From Prionace glauca (taxonomy: Eukaryota > Chordata > Chondrichthyes > Carcharhiniformes > Carcharhinidae): a stretch of 64,000 nucleotides of DNA. A model generated the notes under the pieces. The model saw only the letters and a list, made by a program, of their open reading frames with translations, searched no databases and was not told where the DNA came from. The stretch lies in assembly GCA_037974335.1 (NCBI GenBank), contig CM075733.1:21570505-21634504 (forward strand), in the 5' to 3' direction. Made by a program: the position numbers and the translations under genes. Positions 9,646-21,380 of this stretch are shown here, in pieces; within the stretch, counting starts at the first letter, position 1; every line of letters starts with the position of its first letter.

Positions 9646-10387
9646 AGAACATAGAACATTACAACGCAGAACAGGCCCTTCGGCCCACGATGTTGCGCCG
9701 ACCAGCTTTTAAAAAAAAACAACACACTAACCCACTAATCTAAACCAATCCCATTTCGTCCATAAACCTATCCACAGATCTCTTAAACGCCCCCAAACTA
9801 GACGCATTTACAACTGCAGCTGGCAGGGCATTCCAGTCCCTCACCACCCTCTGGGTAAAGAACCTACCCCTGACATCAGTCCTATAACTACCCTCCCTTA
9901 ATTTAAAGTCGTGCCCCCTCGTGCTAGCTTTCTCCATCCTAGGAAAAAGGCTATCACTATCTACTCTGTCTAAACCTCGAATCATCTTATATGTTTCAAT
10001 AAGGTCCCCTCTTAGCTGCCTTCTTTCCAGCGAAAACAACCCCAAATCTCTCAGTCTCTCCTCATAGGATCTCCCCTCCATACCAGGCAACATCCTGGTA
10101 AACCTCCTCTGCACCTTCTCCAAAGCCTCGACATCCTTCCTGTAATGTGGGGACCAGAACTGCACACAAAACTCCAAGTGCGGCCGCACCAGAGTTGTGT
10201 ACAGTTGCATCATGACGCTGCGACTCCTAAATTCAATCCCCCTACCAAAAAAAGCCAAGACACCGTATGCCTTCTTAACAACCTTATCTACTTGATTCCC
10301 AACTTTCAGGGATCTATGTACACATACACCTAGATCCCTCTGCTCCTCCACACTATTCAAAGTCCTCCCGTTAGCCATATACTCAAC
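9646..10387 (-). mobile_element. CR1 LINE (family B), 3' part, left of a nested insertion
   Basis: The 3' end begins at gaacatagaacattacaacg and the frame encodes FCVQFWSPHYRKDVEALEKV, FTRMLPGMEGRSYEERL and a C-terminus ending RFMDEMGLV. The element is split by CR1-A at 10388-11910 and resumes at 11911, as shown by the unbroken copy at 31893-33197. Confidence 0.9.
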
Positions 10388-11910
10388 ATAAGAACATAAG
10401 AAATAGGAGCAGGAGTAGGCCATCTGGCCCTTCGAGCCTGCCCCGCCATTCAATAAGATCATGGCTGATCTGTCGTGACTCAGCTCCACCTTCCTGCCCT
10501 CTCCCCATAACCCTTAATCCCTTCTCTTATCAAAAACCCATCAACCCGTTTCTTAAAAATATTTAGCGAGGCAGCCTCCACCACTTCAACGGGCAGAGAA
10601 TTCCAGAGATTCACCACCCTTTGAGTGAAGAAGTTCCTCCTCAACTCTGTTCTAAACCGTCCCCCCTTTATCTTGAGGCTGTGCCCCCTAGTCTTTTTTG
10701 AGCGGGAAGAGTCTCTCCACCTCTATCCTATCCATCCCATTCATCATCTTATACGTCTCAATGAGATCTCCCCTCATTCTTCTAAACTCTAATGAGTACA
10801 AGCCTAGTTTATTCAGCCTCTCCTCATAGCTCAATCCCCTCAACTCCGGTATCAGCTGAGTAAACCTCCTCTGCACTCCCTCCAAGGCCAAAATATCCTT
10901 GCGCAGGTGCGGCGCCCAAAACTGCACACAGTACTCCAGCTGCGGCCTCACCAATGCCCTATACAGCTGTAGCAAGACCTCCCTACTTTTATATTCAATC
11001 CCCCTCGCTATGAAGGCCAGCATCCCATTCGCCTTCCTGACCACCTGCTGCACCTGCAAACTGGGTTTTTGCGACTCATGCACAAGGACCCCGAGGTCCC
11101 TCTGCACCGTCGCCTGCTGCAGTTTTTCGCCCCGTAAGTAATAGTCCTTCCTACCATTCCTCCTACCAAAGTGGACCACCTCACACTTGCCAACATTAAA
11201 TTCCATTTGCCATTTCCTGGCCCATTCGCCCAGCCTATCTAGATCCTTCTGCAGACTCTCCACACCCTCCGCACAATTTGCCTTTCCCCCAATCTTGGTG
11301 TCATCAGCAAATTTCGACACCCTGCACTCGGTTCCCTCCTCCAGATCATCTATATAAATGGTAAATAGCTGAGGCCCCAGCACCGATCCCTGGGGCACCC
11401 CACTAGTCACCAACCGCCAATCCGAATAGCATCCATTGACCCCCACTCTCTGCCTCCTATTTGACAACCAATCCTCTATCCACACTAACACCCTACCCCC
11501 AACTCCATGTCCCCTGACCTTCTGCAATAACCTCTTGTGAGGTACCTTGTCAAACGCCTTCTGAAAATCCAGAAAGACCACATCCACCGGCTCTCCTCTA
11601 TCCACTGCCCTAGACACATCCTCATAGAACTCCAGTAAATTTGTCAGACACGACTTCCCTTTAATGAAACCGTGTTGCGTCCGCCCTATCAAGCAATTCC
11701 CCTCAAGATGCCTCGCTATTTCCTCCTTAATGACGGATTCTAACATTTTACCTACCACAGACGTTAAACTAACCGGCCTATAATTCCCCGCCTTTTGCCT
11801 GGCACCTTTCTTAAACAACGGCGTAACATTAGCCGTTTTCCAATCTCCGGCACTTCCCCGGAATCCAGCGACGTCTGGAAAATAACCACCAAAGCATCCA
11901 CAAAGCATCC
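10388..11910 (-). mobile_element. CR1 LINE (family A), 5'-truncated, inserted in CR1-B
   Basis: A 409-codon open frame covers RT from DWKTANVTPLFKKGARQKAG to VERLFPLKKD, with FLDFQKAFDKVPH, SGVPQGSVLGP and KFADDTK. The 3' end has the octamer tail at the left. The 5' junction carries a small filler repeat (aaagcatcc twice, 11891-11910), a known outcome of target-primed reverse transcription. A few bases missing at the gtccta/gtctttt point shift the frame near the 3' end. Confidence 0.92.
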
Positions 11911-14032
11911 ATAACACATCTGTTATTCCTACCGAAATGAATTACCTCACACTTCTCCACATTAAACTCCATCCGCCACCTAGCAGCCCAGCTCTGCAAC
12001 CTTTCTAAGTCACCCTGCAAACTATGACACCCTTCCTCACAATCTACCACACCTCCGACTTTGGTGTCATCAGCAAACTTACTAATCCACCCAACTATAC
12101 CCTCATCCAGATCATTAATAAAAATTACAAACAGCAGTGGCCCCCAAACAGATCCCTGAGGCACACCACTTGTAACCAAACTCCATGACGAATATTTACC
12201 ATCAATCACCACCCTCTGTCTCCTATCTGCTCGCCAATTCCTGATCCAATTACCTAGATCACCCCCAATCCCATACATCTGCATTTTCTGCAGAAGCCTA
12301 CCATGGTGAACCTTATCAAACGCCTTGCTAAAATCCATATACACCACATCAACTGCCTTACCCCTATCCACCTCTTTGGTCACTTTCTCAAAGAACTCGA
12401 TAAGGTTAGTAAGGCACGACCTACCCGCTACAAAACCATGCTGACTGTCTCTAATCAATTCATTACTCTCCAAATAACTATTAATCCTGTCTCTAATAAT
12501 CCTTTCCAAACCTTACCCACCACCGAAGTAAGACTCACCAGTCTATAATTCCCAGGGAAGTCTCTTCTCCCCTTCTTAAACAATGGGACAACATTTGCTG
12601 TCCTCCAATCTTCCGTTACTATACCAGAGACCAACGGCGACCTGAAGATCAGAGCCAGAGGCTCCACAATCACCTCTCTTGCCTCCCAAAGAATCCTAGG
12701 GTAAATCCCATCCGGACCAGGGGACTTATCTATTTTCAAACCCTCTAAAATATCCAGCACATCCCACGTATCAACTTCAATACTATCTATTTTACACCCC
12801 TGCACCCAAGTGTCCTCCTCAGCTACATTCATGTCCCCTTGCGTGAACACCGAAGAGAAATATTGGTTCAACGCCTCGCCAATCTCCTCCGGTTCCACAC
12901 ACAACTTCCCTCTACTGTCTGTAACTGGCCCTAATCTTGCCCTAACCAATCTTCTGTTCTTGACATACCTGTAAAACGCCTTAGGGTTCTCCTTAATCCT
13001 ATCAGCCAAAGTCATCTCATGTCCTCTTTTAGCCCTTCTTAACTCCCTCTTCAACTCCCTCCTAGCCAATCTAAAACTTTCTAATGCACTACCTGTGCCC
13101 TCAAGCCTCATCCGAACATAAGCCTCCTTTTTCTTCCTAACCAACAAATCAACTTTTTTAGTGCACTACGGCTCCCTAGGCCTACCAAATCCTCCTTGCC
13201 TGACAGGGATATACCTACCACAGACCCGCAATAGCTGCTCCTTGAAAAATCTCCACATCTCGGATGTTCCCAGTCCCTGTAATCTCCTAGTCCAACCAAT
13301 GCTTCCTAATTCTCTCCTAATAGCATCATAATTACCCTTCCCCCAGCTGAAACTACTGACCTGAGGTTCATGCCTATCCCTTTCCATCACTAAGGTGAAC
13401 GTAATCGAATTGTGGTCACTATCCCCAAAATGCACACCAACTTCCAAGTCTAGCACCTGGTCTGGCTCATTTCCCAGCACCAAATCCAATATAGCCTCAC
13501 CTCTAGTCGGCCTATCTACATACTGAGTCAAAAAATCTTCCTGCACACTTTGAACAAAAACTGACCCCTCTAACGAGCTAGAGCTATAGCAATTCCAATC
13601 AACATGAGTAAAGTTAAAGTCCCCTATAACAATTACCCTATTACTTTCATTCCTAACAAGGATCATCTCCACAATCCTTTCCTCAACCTCTCTAGAACTT
13701 TTTAGAGGTCTATAAAAGACTCCCAACAGGGTGACCTCTCCTCTCCTATTTCTAATCTCCGCCCATACTACCTCAACAGACAAGTCCTCATCAAAGTTCC
13801 TCTCTGATACTGTGATACAGTCCTTGACCAATAATGCTACCCCACCCCCCCTTCTACCTTCTTCTCTACTCCGACTAAAGCATTTGTACCCCGGGACCTG
13901 CAACATCCATTCCTGACCCTGCTCTATCCAAGTCTCTGAAATGGCCACAACATCAAAGTCCCAGGTACTGGTCCACGCTGCAAGTTCATCCACTTTATTG
14001 CGAATACTCCTAGCATTAAAGCATGGCGACGA
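11911..14032 (-). mobile_element. CR1 LINE (family B), RT and endonuclease part
   Basis: The endonuclease frame (13166-13993) has NARSIRNKVDELAAW just upstream, ISETW, VIGDFNFTHVDW and GDSDHNS, the catalytic motifs of APE-type endonucleases. The linker and RT follow in two frames (12455-13147, 11829-12509) with KSPGPDG, YMDFSKAFDKVHH, SGVPQGSV and KFADDTK. At least two frameshifts break ORF2. The element is cut at the very start of the endonuclease; ORF1 is absent. Confidence 0.92.
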
Positions 14033-14195
14033 AATGAAAACATTTCAGTTTCTTTTTTGGCAGGAGACTTCCAGTTCATGTAACAGGAGCCAGTGTTCCT
14101 GGTTAAGCAGGATTTTTCATTTGTTTTTGCATTCCTGCATATGAAGTGGAGGTTTTAAGGAGTTTTAGCTTCTTGAAGTCATGCTCTCAAGAAAC

Positions 14196-14245
14196 ATGAA
14201 CCATAGAACCGTAGAACATTACAGCACAGAAAGTGCTGTAATGAC
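14196..14245 (-). mobile_element. Short CR1 3'-terminal fragment forming a hairpin
   Basis: The segment matches the CR1 3' start (gaaccatagaac, gtagaacattacagcacag). It runs into its own reverse complement: attacagcac (14218-14227) and gtgctgtaat (14233-14242) around a 5-base loop. Confidence 0.5.
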
Positions 14246-14389
14246 TTGAAGTAGAATCTCAGTTCAATAACGCGGGGGTACAAATGAACAGGTAACCTGA
14301 AGTAACCAAAATTGGACCATGCATTATAATAAGGAAATATTTAAATGTAACCTAGCTTATCTCAGTTTGATGGCATACCCCGGTATTTA

Positions 14390-14452
14390 TTAAGCATTTT
14401 TTTATTCGTTCATGGGATGTGGGTGTCTCTGATTGGACCAGCATTTATTGTC
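14390..14452 (-). mobile_element. 3'-end scrap of the old LINE seen at 48.0-52.0 kb
   Basis: The phrase ttcatgggatgtgggtgtc followed by ccagcatttattg is the 3' end of the LINE whose larger copies are at 48026-51985, 60013-60312 and 63410-64000. Confidence 0.6.
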
Positions 14453-14527
14453 TATCTGTAAGTCAAATGCCATTTCATTTTGACTCGTAATGCCATCACC
14501 ACCATCAAATGCCATTACGAGTCGAAG

Positions 14528-15112
14528 ACATTGATCTGATTTGATTTGATTTATTATTGTCACATGTATACAGTGAAAAGTATTGTTTCTTGCCCACTAT
14601 ACAGATAGAGCACGCTATTCATAGAGAAGGAAACAAGAGAGTGCAGAATTACTGTTACAGTCATAGCTAGGATTTAGAGAAAGATCAACGTAGTGCAAGG
14701 TAAGTCCATTCAAAAGTCTGACAGCAGTAGGGAAGAAGCTGCTCTTGAGGCAGTTGGTACGTGACCTCAGATTTTTGTACCTTTTTCCCGATGGAAGAAG
14801 GTGGAAGACAGAATGTCCGGGGTGCGTGGGGTCCTTAATTATGTTGGCTTCTTTGCCAAGGCAGTGCTAAGTGTAGGCAGAGTCAATGGATGGGAGGCTG
14901 GTTTGCGTGATGGATTAGATTACATTCACGACCTTTTGTAGTTTCTTATGGTCTAGGGCAAGAGCAGGAACCTTACCAAGCTGTGATACAACCAGAAAGA
15001 ATGCTTTGTATGATGCATCTGTAAAAGTTGGAATGAGTCGTAGCTGACATGCCAAATTTCCTTAGTCTTCTGAGAAAGTAAAGGCATTGCTGGGCATGGA
15101 GTCACACATAGG
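14528..15112 (-). mobile_element. L2-like LINE 3' end (tail of aaatc repeats)
   Basis: On the minus strand it ends in aaatcaaatcaaatcag repeats after tgtgacaataataaatc. The upstream part includes ctcagaagactaaggaaatt, catagaaagcattctttctgg and the accttcttccatcgggaaaa block. The same family at 33500-34535 encodes FLGVQITNNLPWS, which points to an L2/jockey-group RT C-terminus. Confidence 0.85.
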
Positions 15113-15479
15113 TCAGATCTGGTAAGGTTGGCAGATTTCTTTTTCTAAAGTACTTTTATGAATCAGTTAATTTTCTTAATGCCAGATTTTTATTGAATTC
15201 AAATGTGAACCAAGAGGTCCCCGGAGCATTGTCCTGGTTTACTAGCCTAGTGACAATATCACCACTCCAGGTCTCTTCTTGCTGCACTGGATATGCCCAA
15301 TGGTATTTTCTCAATTGTAACATTGTTGGGTATTGACTACCCAGCTTGATCAATGTGCCTAGGGCACCAGGGAATCAACAAGATGGATGAAAATGGACAG
15401 AAATAGTTGGAGTTATATTTGTTACCAAAGGCTCCATGTGATAGACAGCTACTTCTAAACCAAGCTGTATCAGTTAGAT
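15113..15479. other. Unassigned sequence
   Basis: No open frame with recognisable content and no repeat that I know. Likely old intergenic DNA. Confidence 0.4.
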
Positions 15480-15624
15480 CTCACCATCAACAGTGTTCTC
15501 ATCACCCACAGCTATAACAGTGCTGACCTTGACACTGACCACTCTCTACTTTGTAGCAAGGTCAGGTTTCAGCCAAGGAAACTATATCACTCCAAGAAGA
15601 AAATTTGTCCTCAGATCAACACTT
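15480..15624 (+). mobile_element. LINE endonuclease C-terminal fragment
   Basis: The plus frame reads NSVLITHSYNSADLDTDHSL then LCSKVRFQPRKLYHSKKK. The DTDH motif followed by CSKVRFQPRK is typical of the end of APE-type LINE endonucleases. The fragment is short, so the clade cannot be set. Confidence 0.6.
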
Positions 15625-15744
15625 GGGCTCTGATTTCACCGGCACGTCCACCCTGAAATCGGGGCAGGCAAGACTCGCAGAACGGCATTGGCCTCGGGTG
15701 CAATCTTATAAGTCACGGGCGGCCATGTTGGTAAAATCAGGGCC
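15625..15744. mobile_element. Short non-autonomous element with terminal inverted repeats
   Basis: The left end gggctctgatttcacc and the right end ggtaaaatcagggcc are inverted copies of each other with about two mismatches. The interior is GC-rich (ccgtt, gggcggccatgtt). The same terminus occurs on the G-rich elements at 39567 and 26812. Superfamily and target duplication are not clear. Confidence 0.55.
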
Positions 15745-15872
15745 TTGATGTTTCAGTAATGACCCAGGAATTCCTCAATATCCTTGGTCAGGCTCTTTGT
15801 ACAACAAACCCCAAGATCAGACTGTCAAAGTGAGATAATCTGTACAACACCATTTATAACTTTGCACCCGCA

Positions 15873-16145
15873 TTGGTCAGCACAGAAGTTAGCACTGCAG
15901 CCTCACCGCAATAGGGGCCAGTGTTCGATTCCCGGCTTGGGGCAATTTCTGTGCAGAATCTGCATGTCTGCGAGGGTTTCCTTCGGGTGCTCCGGTTTCC
16001 TCCCACAGTCTGAAAGGCATGCTAGTTAGGTCCATTGGCCATGCTAAATTCTCCCTCAGTATGTGGCAACTAAGGGATTTTCACAGTAATTTCATTGCTG
16101 TGGTAATGTAAGCCTACTTGTGACGCTAATAAATAAACTTTAAAA
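15873..16145 (+). mobile_element. tRNA-derived SINE, tail type 2
   Basis: A diverged head (cacagaagttagcactgcag), cgattcccggcttgggg, and a tail gtgacgctaataaataaact. Full length but old. Confidence 0.85.
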
Positions 16146-16574
16146 AGAGAAGTTGAGAAACATAGAACATATTAGCTCAAAGCATATGCATGTCACCTGG
16201 TGGCGGCTATTAATCTAAACTACAGCAATATTACGTCTGATTTAAAAATCATTTCTTTCGTGCACCAGTGGCTAAGAGGATAGATTAAAAACAAGTGGAT
16301 TTCTTTTCAGGTCCTAATATCTATGACTTGTCAACAGGTTTGAAGGCAATGAAAATAGCTTGCAATGACCTTACTCACTCCATTTGTCAAGTATTTTAAC
16401 CTGCGCTAATGTTCCATGTGCACTAGTTACTGGGAGAATATAGAACAAAGATCAATACCATTAGGTTGCTGCCTGTTGATATTTATTACACATGCTTATG
16501 GTTAAATGTAGTTCAATATATTTAAATGATTTGCAGTCACATTGAACTCACATTGAACAAGCTTCTTCCAAACT
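16146..16574. other. Unassigned AT-rich sequence
   Basis: No gene or repeat recognised. Confidence 0.4.
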
Positions 16575-16930
16575 TACTTGCACTGAATCCCATTCAGCCA
16601 TTATCTCCAGAATTGTCGAATTCTATTGGCTTCCTATTCTTCAGTCCATTGACTTCAGGGTCCACATCCTCTTTTACAATTCCTTATGTATTCCTATTTA
16701 ACATCCTCTTGTCCTACCTCCGCCTTCTGACCTACTGTGGCTGGATTGTCCTCTGGAATCCTCTTGCTAAATCCCCCAGCTTTGTGACATTGGTTTCCAT
16801 TTTCAAAAGCTACCTTCACACAACCACCTATCATTTGATAATGCCTTGAGTCAATTCCCTGAATTCTATCTTATTCCTGCTTATCTCTGACTTACAACAC
16901 TGAAATGTCTTAGGAGGCTTTACGCTTTAA
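16575..16930 (+). mobile_element. Old LINE/SINE 3'-end fragment, related to 2005-2345
   Basis: The order ttctattggcttcctattct, tcctcttttacaattcct, tacctccgccttctga and gcctt-then-caa modules follows the same 3' module as 2005-2345, but is strongly diverged. An open frame here is incidental. Confidence 0.45.
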
Positions 16931-17693
16931 TAACAGTACTGTATGAATATTATTGGATATCAGGACCTCCTGTTATTCTTCAGTTACTCTTCAAAAAGTG
17001 TATCTAAATGCCATTGAAGATCCACAGGCATCAACCCATGAGTGATGTCAAACATAATCTACAAGGTAAGGTGCACAGGATGAAAAATAAACCCATTTTG
17101 CATCAGTGGTGACTACAGATTTATCTGACTGATGGACAAATCACACTCTAATAGACCAAAATGTCACAGGTTAGAAATTATTGCTCTGATTTCTTTTCCA
17201 TCCATTTTTGGGTGACATATTGGCAAGCGAGTGCGAGAAATGCAGCTCATCAGTGAACACTTTAGCTTCCACCATAACCTCTGGCATAGTCCCACCAGAA
17301 GTTGAAACTAAATTTAGTTGTGCGATACCCAATAATGGAAAAACATCAATTAATATTACCTGCGTCCAGTGTTACTGAGGCTGGAGGATTTAAAACTGAG
17401 AGGGTAACAAAAACCAGTACAATTGGCTGTACAGTGATCAACAGTAGCATGCCAATTAACTGCTGTGTCAGTTAGTACTGCCGGTCACAAGATACCATTG
17501 CAAGTACAGCAAATATTTCCTTTCCCTCTGCCCCCTATGACCTGAGATATCACTGTAAAGGCACTACAGTTATTACCATTGGAGGATTTGCTGTGGCCAT
17601 GCTAGACTGAGGGTAGGTCTCTGCCAAACCTGACATGTCACTGATTTGACAGGAGTCCTATTGACAAGGAAAATTCAAATCCATGAAATAAAC
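16931..17693. other. Unassigned sequence
   Basis: Mixed sequence with scattered short frames. The stretch 17215-17480 looks like an old repeat, but I cannot name it. Confidence 0.4.
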
Positions 17694-17927
17694 ATGGTGG
17701 CACAGTGGTTAGCACCGCTGCCTCACAGTGCCAGGGACCTGGGCTCGATTCCCAGCTTGGGTCACTGTCTGTGCAGAGTTTGCACGATCTCCCCATTGGT
17801 GCTCCGGTTTCCTCTGGGTGCTTTGGTTTCCTCCCACAGTCAAAGTGTGGGGATTAGATGAATTTCACAGAACTTCATTGCAGTGTTAATGTAAGCCTTA
17901 CTTGTGACAAATAAATAAACTTTACTT
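17694..17927 (+). mobile_element. tRNA-derived SINE, tail type 2
   Basis: Head atggtggcacagtggttagc, B-box-like gggctcgattccc, tail gtgacaaataaataaacttt. Internal part shortened before the tail. Confidence 0.87.
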
Positions 17928-18093
17928 TCCTGGCCCCTTGATCCAGATTCCCCAACCAGGGGGACAAAATGGCAGGAATTTTACCATCCTACCTGCCACA
18001 GGATAATGGGAACCCCAGGTGGGATTTTATGGTTTTGGGATGACTGAGAACATAAAATCCTGCCCAATATCTCACTATCTACCCTGGGATGGC

Positions 18094-18428
18094 ACAGCGG
18101 CACAGTGGTTAGCACTGCTGCCTCACAACTCCAGGAACCCGGGTTCAATTCCTGGCTTGGTCACCCTCTGTGTAGAGTTTGCACATTCTTCCCGTGTCTG
18201 CATGGGTTTCTTTTGGGTGCTCCAATTTCCTCCCACAGTCCAAAGATGTGCAGGTTAGGTGGAGTAGCCATGATAAGTTTCTCCTTCGTGTTCTGGGATA
18301 CATGGGTTAGAGGGATTAGCAGGGCAAATATGCGCAGTTATGGGGATAGGGCCTGGGTGGGATTGTGGTTGGTGCAGACTTGATGGGCTGAATGGCTTCC
18401 TCCTGCACTGTAGGGTTTCTATGTTTCT
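18094..18428 (+). mobile_element. tRNA-derived SINE, tail type 1
   Basis: Complete copy from gcggcacagtggttagcact to the 3' block gatgggctgaatggcttcct and gggtttctatgtttct. Confidence 0.88.
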
Positions 18429-18489
18429 AGAGTGAACAGACCCAATTTACTTAGCCTCTTATGATGGTCTGCAGATCTAAAGTAAAAGA

Positions 18490-18679
18490 AAATAAAACGA
18501 CTTCTATTTGTATAATGCTTGACAGGACCAGTGGGTGTCTCAAAGTGCTTTATAGTCAACAAAGTAATTTTCTTAGCATAGTTACTGTTATAATTAAGGA
18601 AATGTAGTGGCCAATATCTGTGCAGCAAATACCCACAAACAGCTATGTGATCATAATAAAGTAGTTGTTACTTTCGGGG
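18490..18679 (+). mobile_element. Old interspersed repeat, left half, split by a SINE
   Basis: Carries the module acttctatttgtataatgc, tctcaaagtgctttatag and acccacaaacagctatgtga. It resumes at 19079 (gttgattgagggataaatat and tagtgccatgggatcttct) after the SINE at 18680-19078. A shorter relative lies at 30385-30520. Confidence 0.65.
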
Positions 18680-19078
18680 AGATGGTGACATAGTGGTAAG
18701 GTCACTGCACTAGTAATTTGGAGACCAAGGCTATTGCTCTGGGGAGGCAGGCTCAAATCCCTCCATGGCAGCCAAATTATGTTCAATTACTAAATCTGGA
18801 ATATTAGAAAAAGCCAGCCTTAATGCTATTGACCATGATAACTTCCATAGATTGTTGTAAAAATCCACCTGGTTCATTAATAGCCCTTAGGGAAGGAAAC
18901 CTGCCATCTTTACCTGTTCTGGCCTACACTGTCTTCAGATCCACAGCAATGTGGTTGCATCTTAACTGCCCTCTGAAATGTGGACTAACAAGCCCCTCAG
19001 TTCAAGGACAATTAAGGATGGGTAATAAATACTGGAGCTGCCAGTGATGCCCTCATCCCGTGAAAGGATAAAGAAAAA
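18680..19078 (+). mobile_element. tRNA-derived SINE of a second type, nested
   Basis: A tRNA-like head (catagtggtaaggtcactgc, then ggctcaaatccctccatgg) is followed by the body ggaaggaaacctgccatctt, tacctgttctggcctaca and ggatgggtaataaatactgg, ending in an A-rich tail. Copies also at 41908-42225 and 53040-53348. It interrupts the older repeat at 18490-19200. Confidence 0.8.
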
Positions 19079-19200
19079 AAATCTCTACAATGTTGATTGA
19101 GGGATAAATATTGGTCAGTACAATGGCAATAATTCACCCTATCTGCTTCAAAATAGTGCCATGGGATCTTCTAAATCCCCAAGTGGGTCGTTGGACCCTC
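19079..19200 (+). mobile_element. Old interspersed repeat, right half
   Basis: Continuation of the 18490 repeat after the nested SINE: tgttgattgagggataaata, then agtgccatgggatcttc. Confidence 0.6.
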
Positions 19201-20867
19201 ATTATAAGACCTGATTGTAAGAGGATAAAAGATGTATTAATGCAGAACTGGCTTGAAGGGCACCCTGGCCTTCTCTTCTTCATATGATTGAAGATTGCAA
19301 GCAAGATGCTCATGATCTTGTGATTCCTGTCAACTCCGTGTGAAGGGGTTAAAATCATTGAATACAGTAAAGTCCCCCTGTGAAATGAATTCTCCTGGGA
19401 AACTGCTGTGAAGTGGTCTCTGTGCAGTTCCCGCAGTTACAGATGGGCTGCATAAACAAGATGAACAAGGGACAAGAGAATCGGAATGTTGACAAACCAC
19501 AAGGAGAATAGCCACAACGGCGGAGGTCTGCAGGTGTGGGTGTTTGGCTGGTGTAGCCATGAAGGCTTACTTCATTAGTAATTGAATATTACAATTGGAC
19601 AAGTGTTTCGAGGCTGTAACCAGTTAATTATATTCACCTGGTTATTCTTTGTAATGAATATTAATGACTTCAGAACAAATGTACACTTGTGATTAATATA
19701 TGCAAATTACTTGTAAGATAAGCAAAGATTTAATTACTGCTGCAATATATCACTCAGGAAGTCGGTATGCCACTGCATAGAGCCAGACACCCCTGCTATA
19801 GCTTGAACAAAGGCCGATTTAAAACTCCAAAAGTTTCGTCTGGCCTCTCAAGAAAAACAAATGATGAATTATGAGATGTCTCACTGGCAGCAAAGCATCT
19901 CAGAATTTATCTGTCAGCTAATGTCTGTTGGTATCTTTCACATCTCTGAGGCAAAAGATTATAGTTTCAAACCCAACTTCAACACTTGAAGACATACCTA
20001 GGTTGACATTGCAGCTCAGTGAGTGTTGCAATATCAAAGATGATATCTTTCAGCAGAAATGTCATAGAAGAAGTTTCCTCAAGTTGACATGAAAATAACC
20101 CAAGGGAATTCTGTCAGAGTTATGACCAAATTCTTCCCTTGACTAACTCCTTCACTCACTCACTCACTGTTTATGGGACCATGTTATGCTGCATAACATC
20201 AATGACTTCTCTTCTTAAAACAAAGTATTGGTTTTAAAAGACTTTTGCATGTCCAGAGGATATGAAAAATATCACATAGATATAATTTCATTTTTATACC
20301 ACAATGAAATATCATTTTAATTCTGAACTATGCTTTGAACATTTTTCAAAATTAAAACCAAGTTACACATTTTTTAACAATTTTCGGTGATTTGGGATTC
20401 ATATTGAAGGAAAATTTACAGTTTCATGAATCTGCATCACCAGTGAGAAATCTCAACTACGTATATCAGGAAATTAAAGTGTACCACCCACCATTTCTCA
20501 TCCATCAATTTTAATGTGGGAGTATTACAGTTGTACAACAATAATTTCCTAAGGCTGGCCATGGGCATGGATCCTGGATGCATACGTTTATAAAGCTGGC
20601 TTAGATATTATGAATTCAAGGTACGTTCACTCACCTCAGTTGATTAACTATAAGGAGATATTCATTCAAAAAAGACCTCGCTGCAGGACTCCCAAAGTAT
20701 TTTGAGTGGGATTTTCCAACTGCCATTGTCCCAAAGTCAGAAAGGTCAATGGACCTTTGCATTGTCTGTCCCTGTAAGCTACAATTCCTGTGGCAGGTGA
20801 GATGGAAAAATTCCGCCCTTTGTCTTTATTTTGAAGTCCAAGCTATGGTAAAGTATGAGCGGATACA
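19201..20867. other. Unassigned sequence, 1.7 kb
   Basis: AT-rich DNA with no recognised gene or repeat except a short (actc)n run near 20147-20168. This is one of the longest non-repetitive stretches in the window. Confidence 0.45.
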
Positions 20868-21376
20868 GTCCATAAGACCATACAAATTACAAACAAGAAT
20901 AGGCCATTCAGCTTTTCAAGCCTGCTGCACATGGCTGATCTAACACTCCATTTCCTGGCCTTTGTATCAACCTTAATGCTCTTACTAATGAAAAACCTAC
21001 CAATCTTAGCCTTGAAAATGTTCAAGAACTCGGTTTCCACAGCTTCCTGGGACAAAGAATTGAAACAATTCTTCACTCTTTGAGAGATGAAATTCTTCCT
21101 CAAATCTATCTTTAATGAGCATCCTCTTATCCTGCGATTATGCCCTCTGATCCTACTCTCTCCCGTGAGCAGAAACATCCTCCCAACATTTGCCCTGTTT
21201 AACCCCCTATCTTTATATGCCTCCAGTGATAATATATCTTTCCTTAAATAAGGGGACTAAAACTGTACACAATATCTTACATATGGCCTCATTATTACCT
21301 TGGACAGTTGCAGCAACACTTCTTTATTTTTATATTCCAGCTCCCTTAAAATAAAAGCCAGGATTTCATACACCTC
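20868..21376 (-). mobile_element. CR1 LINE (family C) 3' part
   Basis: The minus strand shows MFLLTGESRIRGHNRRIRGC, FISQRVKNCFNSLSQEAVE and further upstream WSPYL-like and LAFI remnants in broken frames. It is diverged compared with family A. The G-rich minisatellite begins directly after it. Confidence 0.75.
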
Positions 21377-21380
21377 TGTA

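Noticed and set aside
14447-14525. Inverted pair gactcgtaatg ... cattacgagtc
   Set aside because: Arms of about 11-15 bp with mismatches at a repeat boundary; not enough to call an element.
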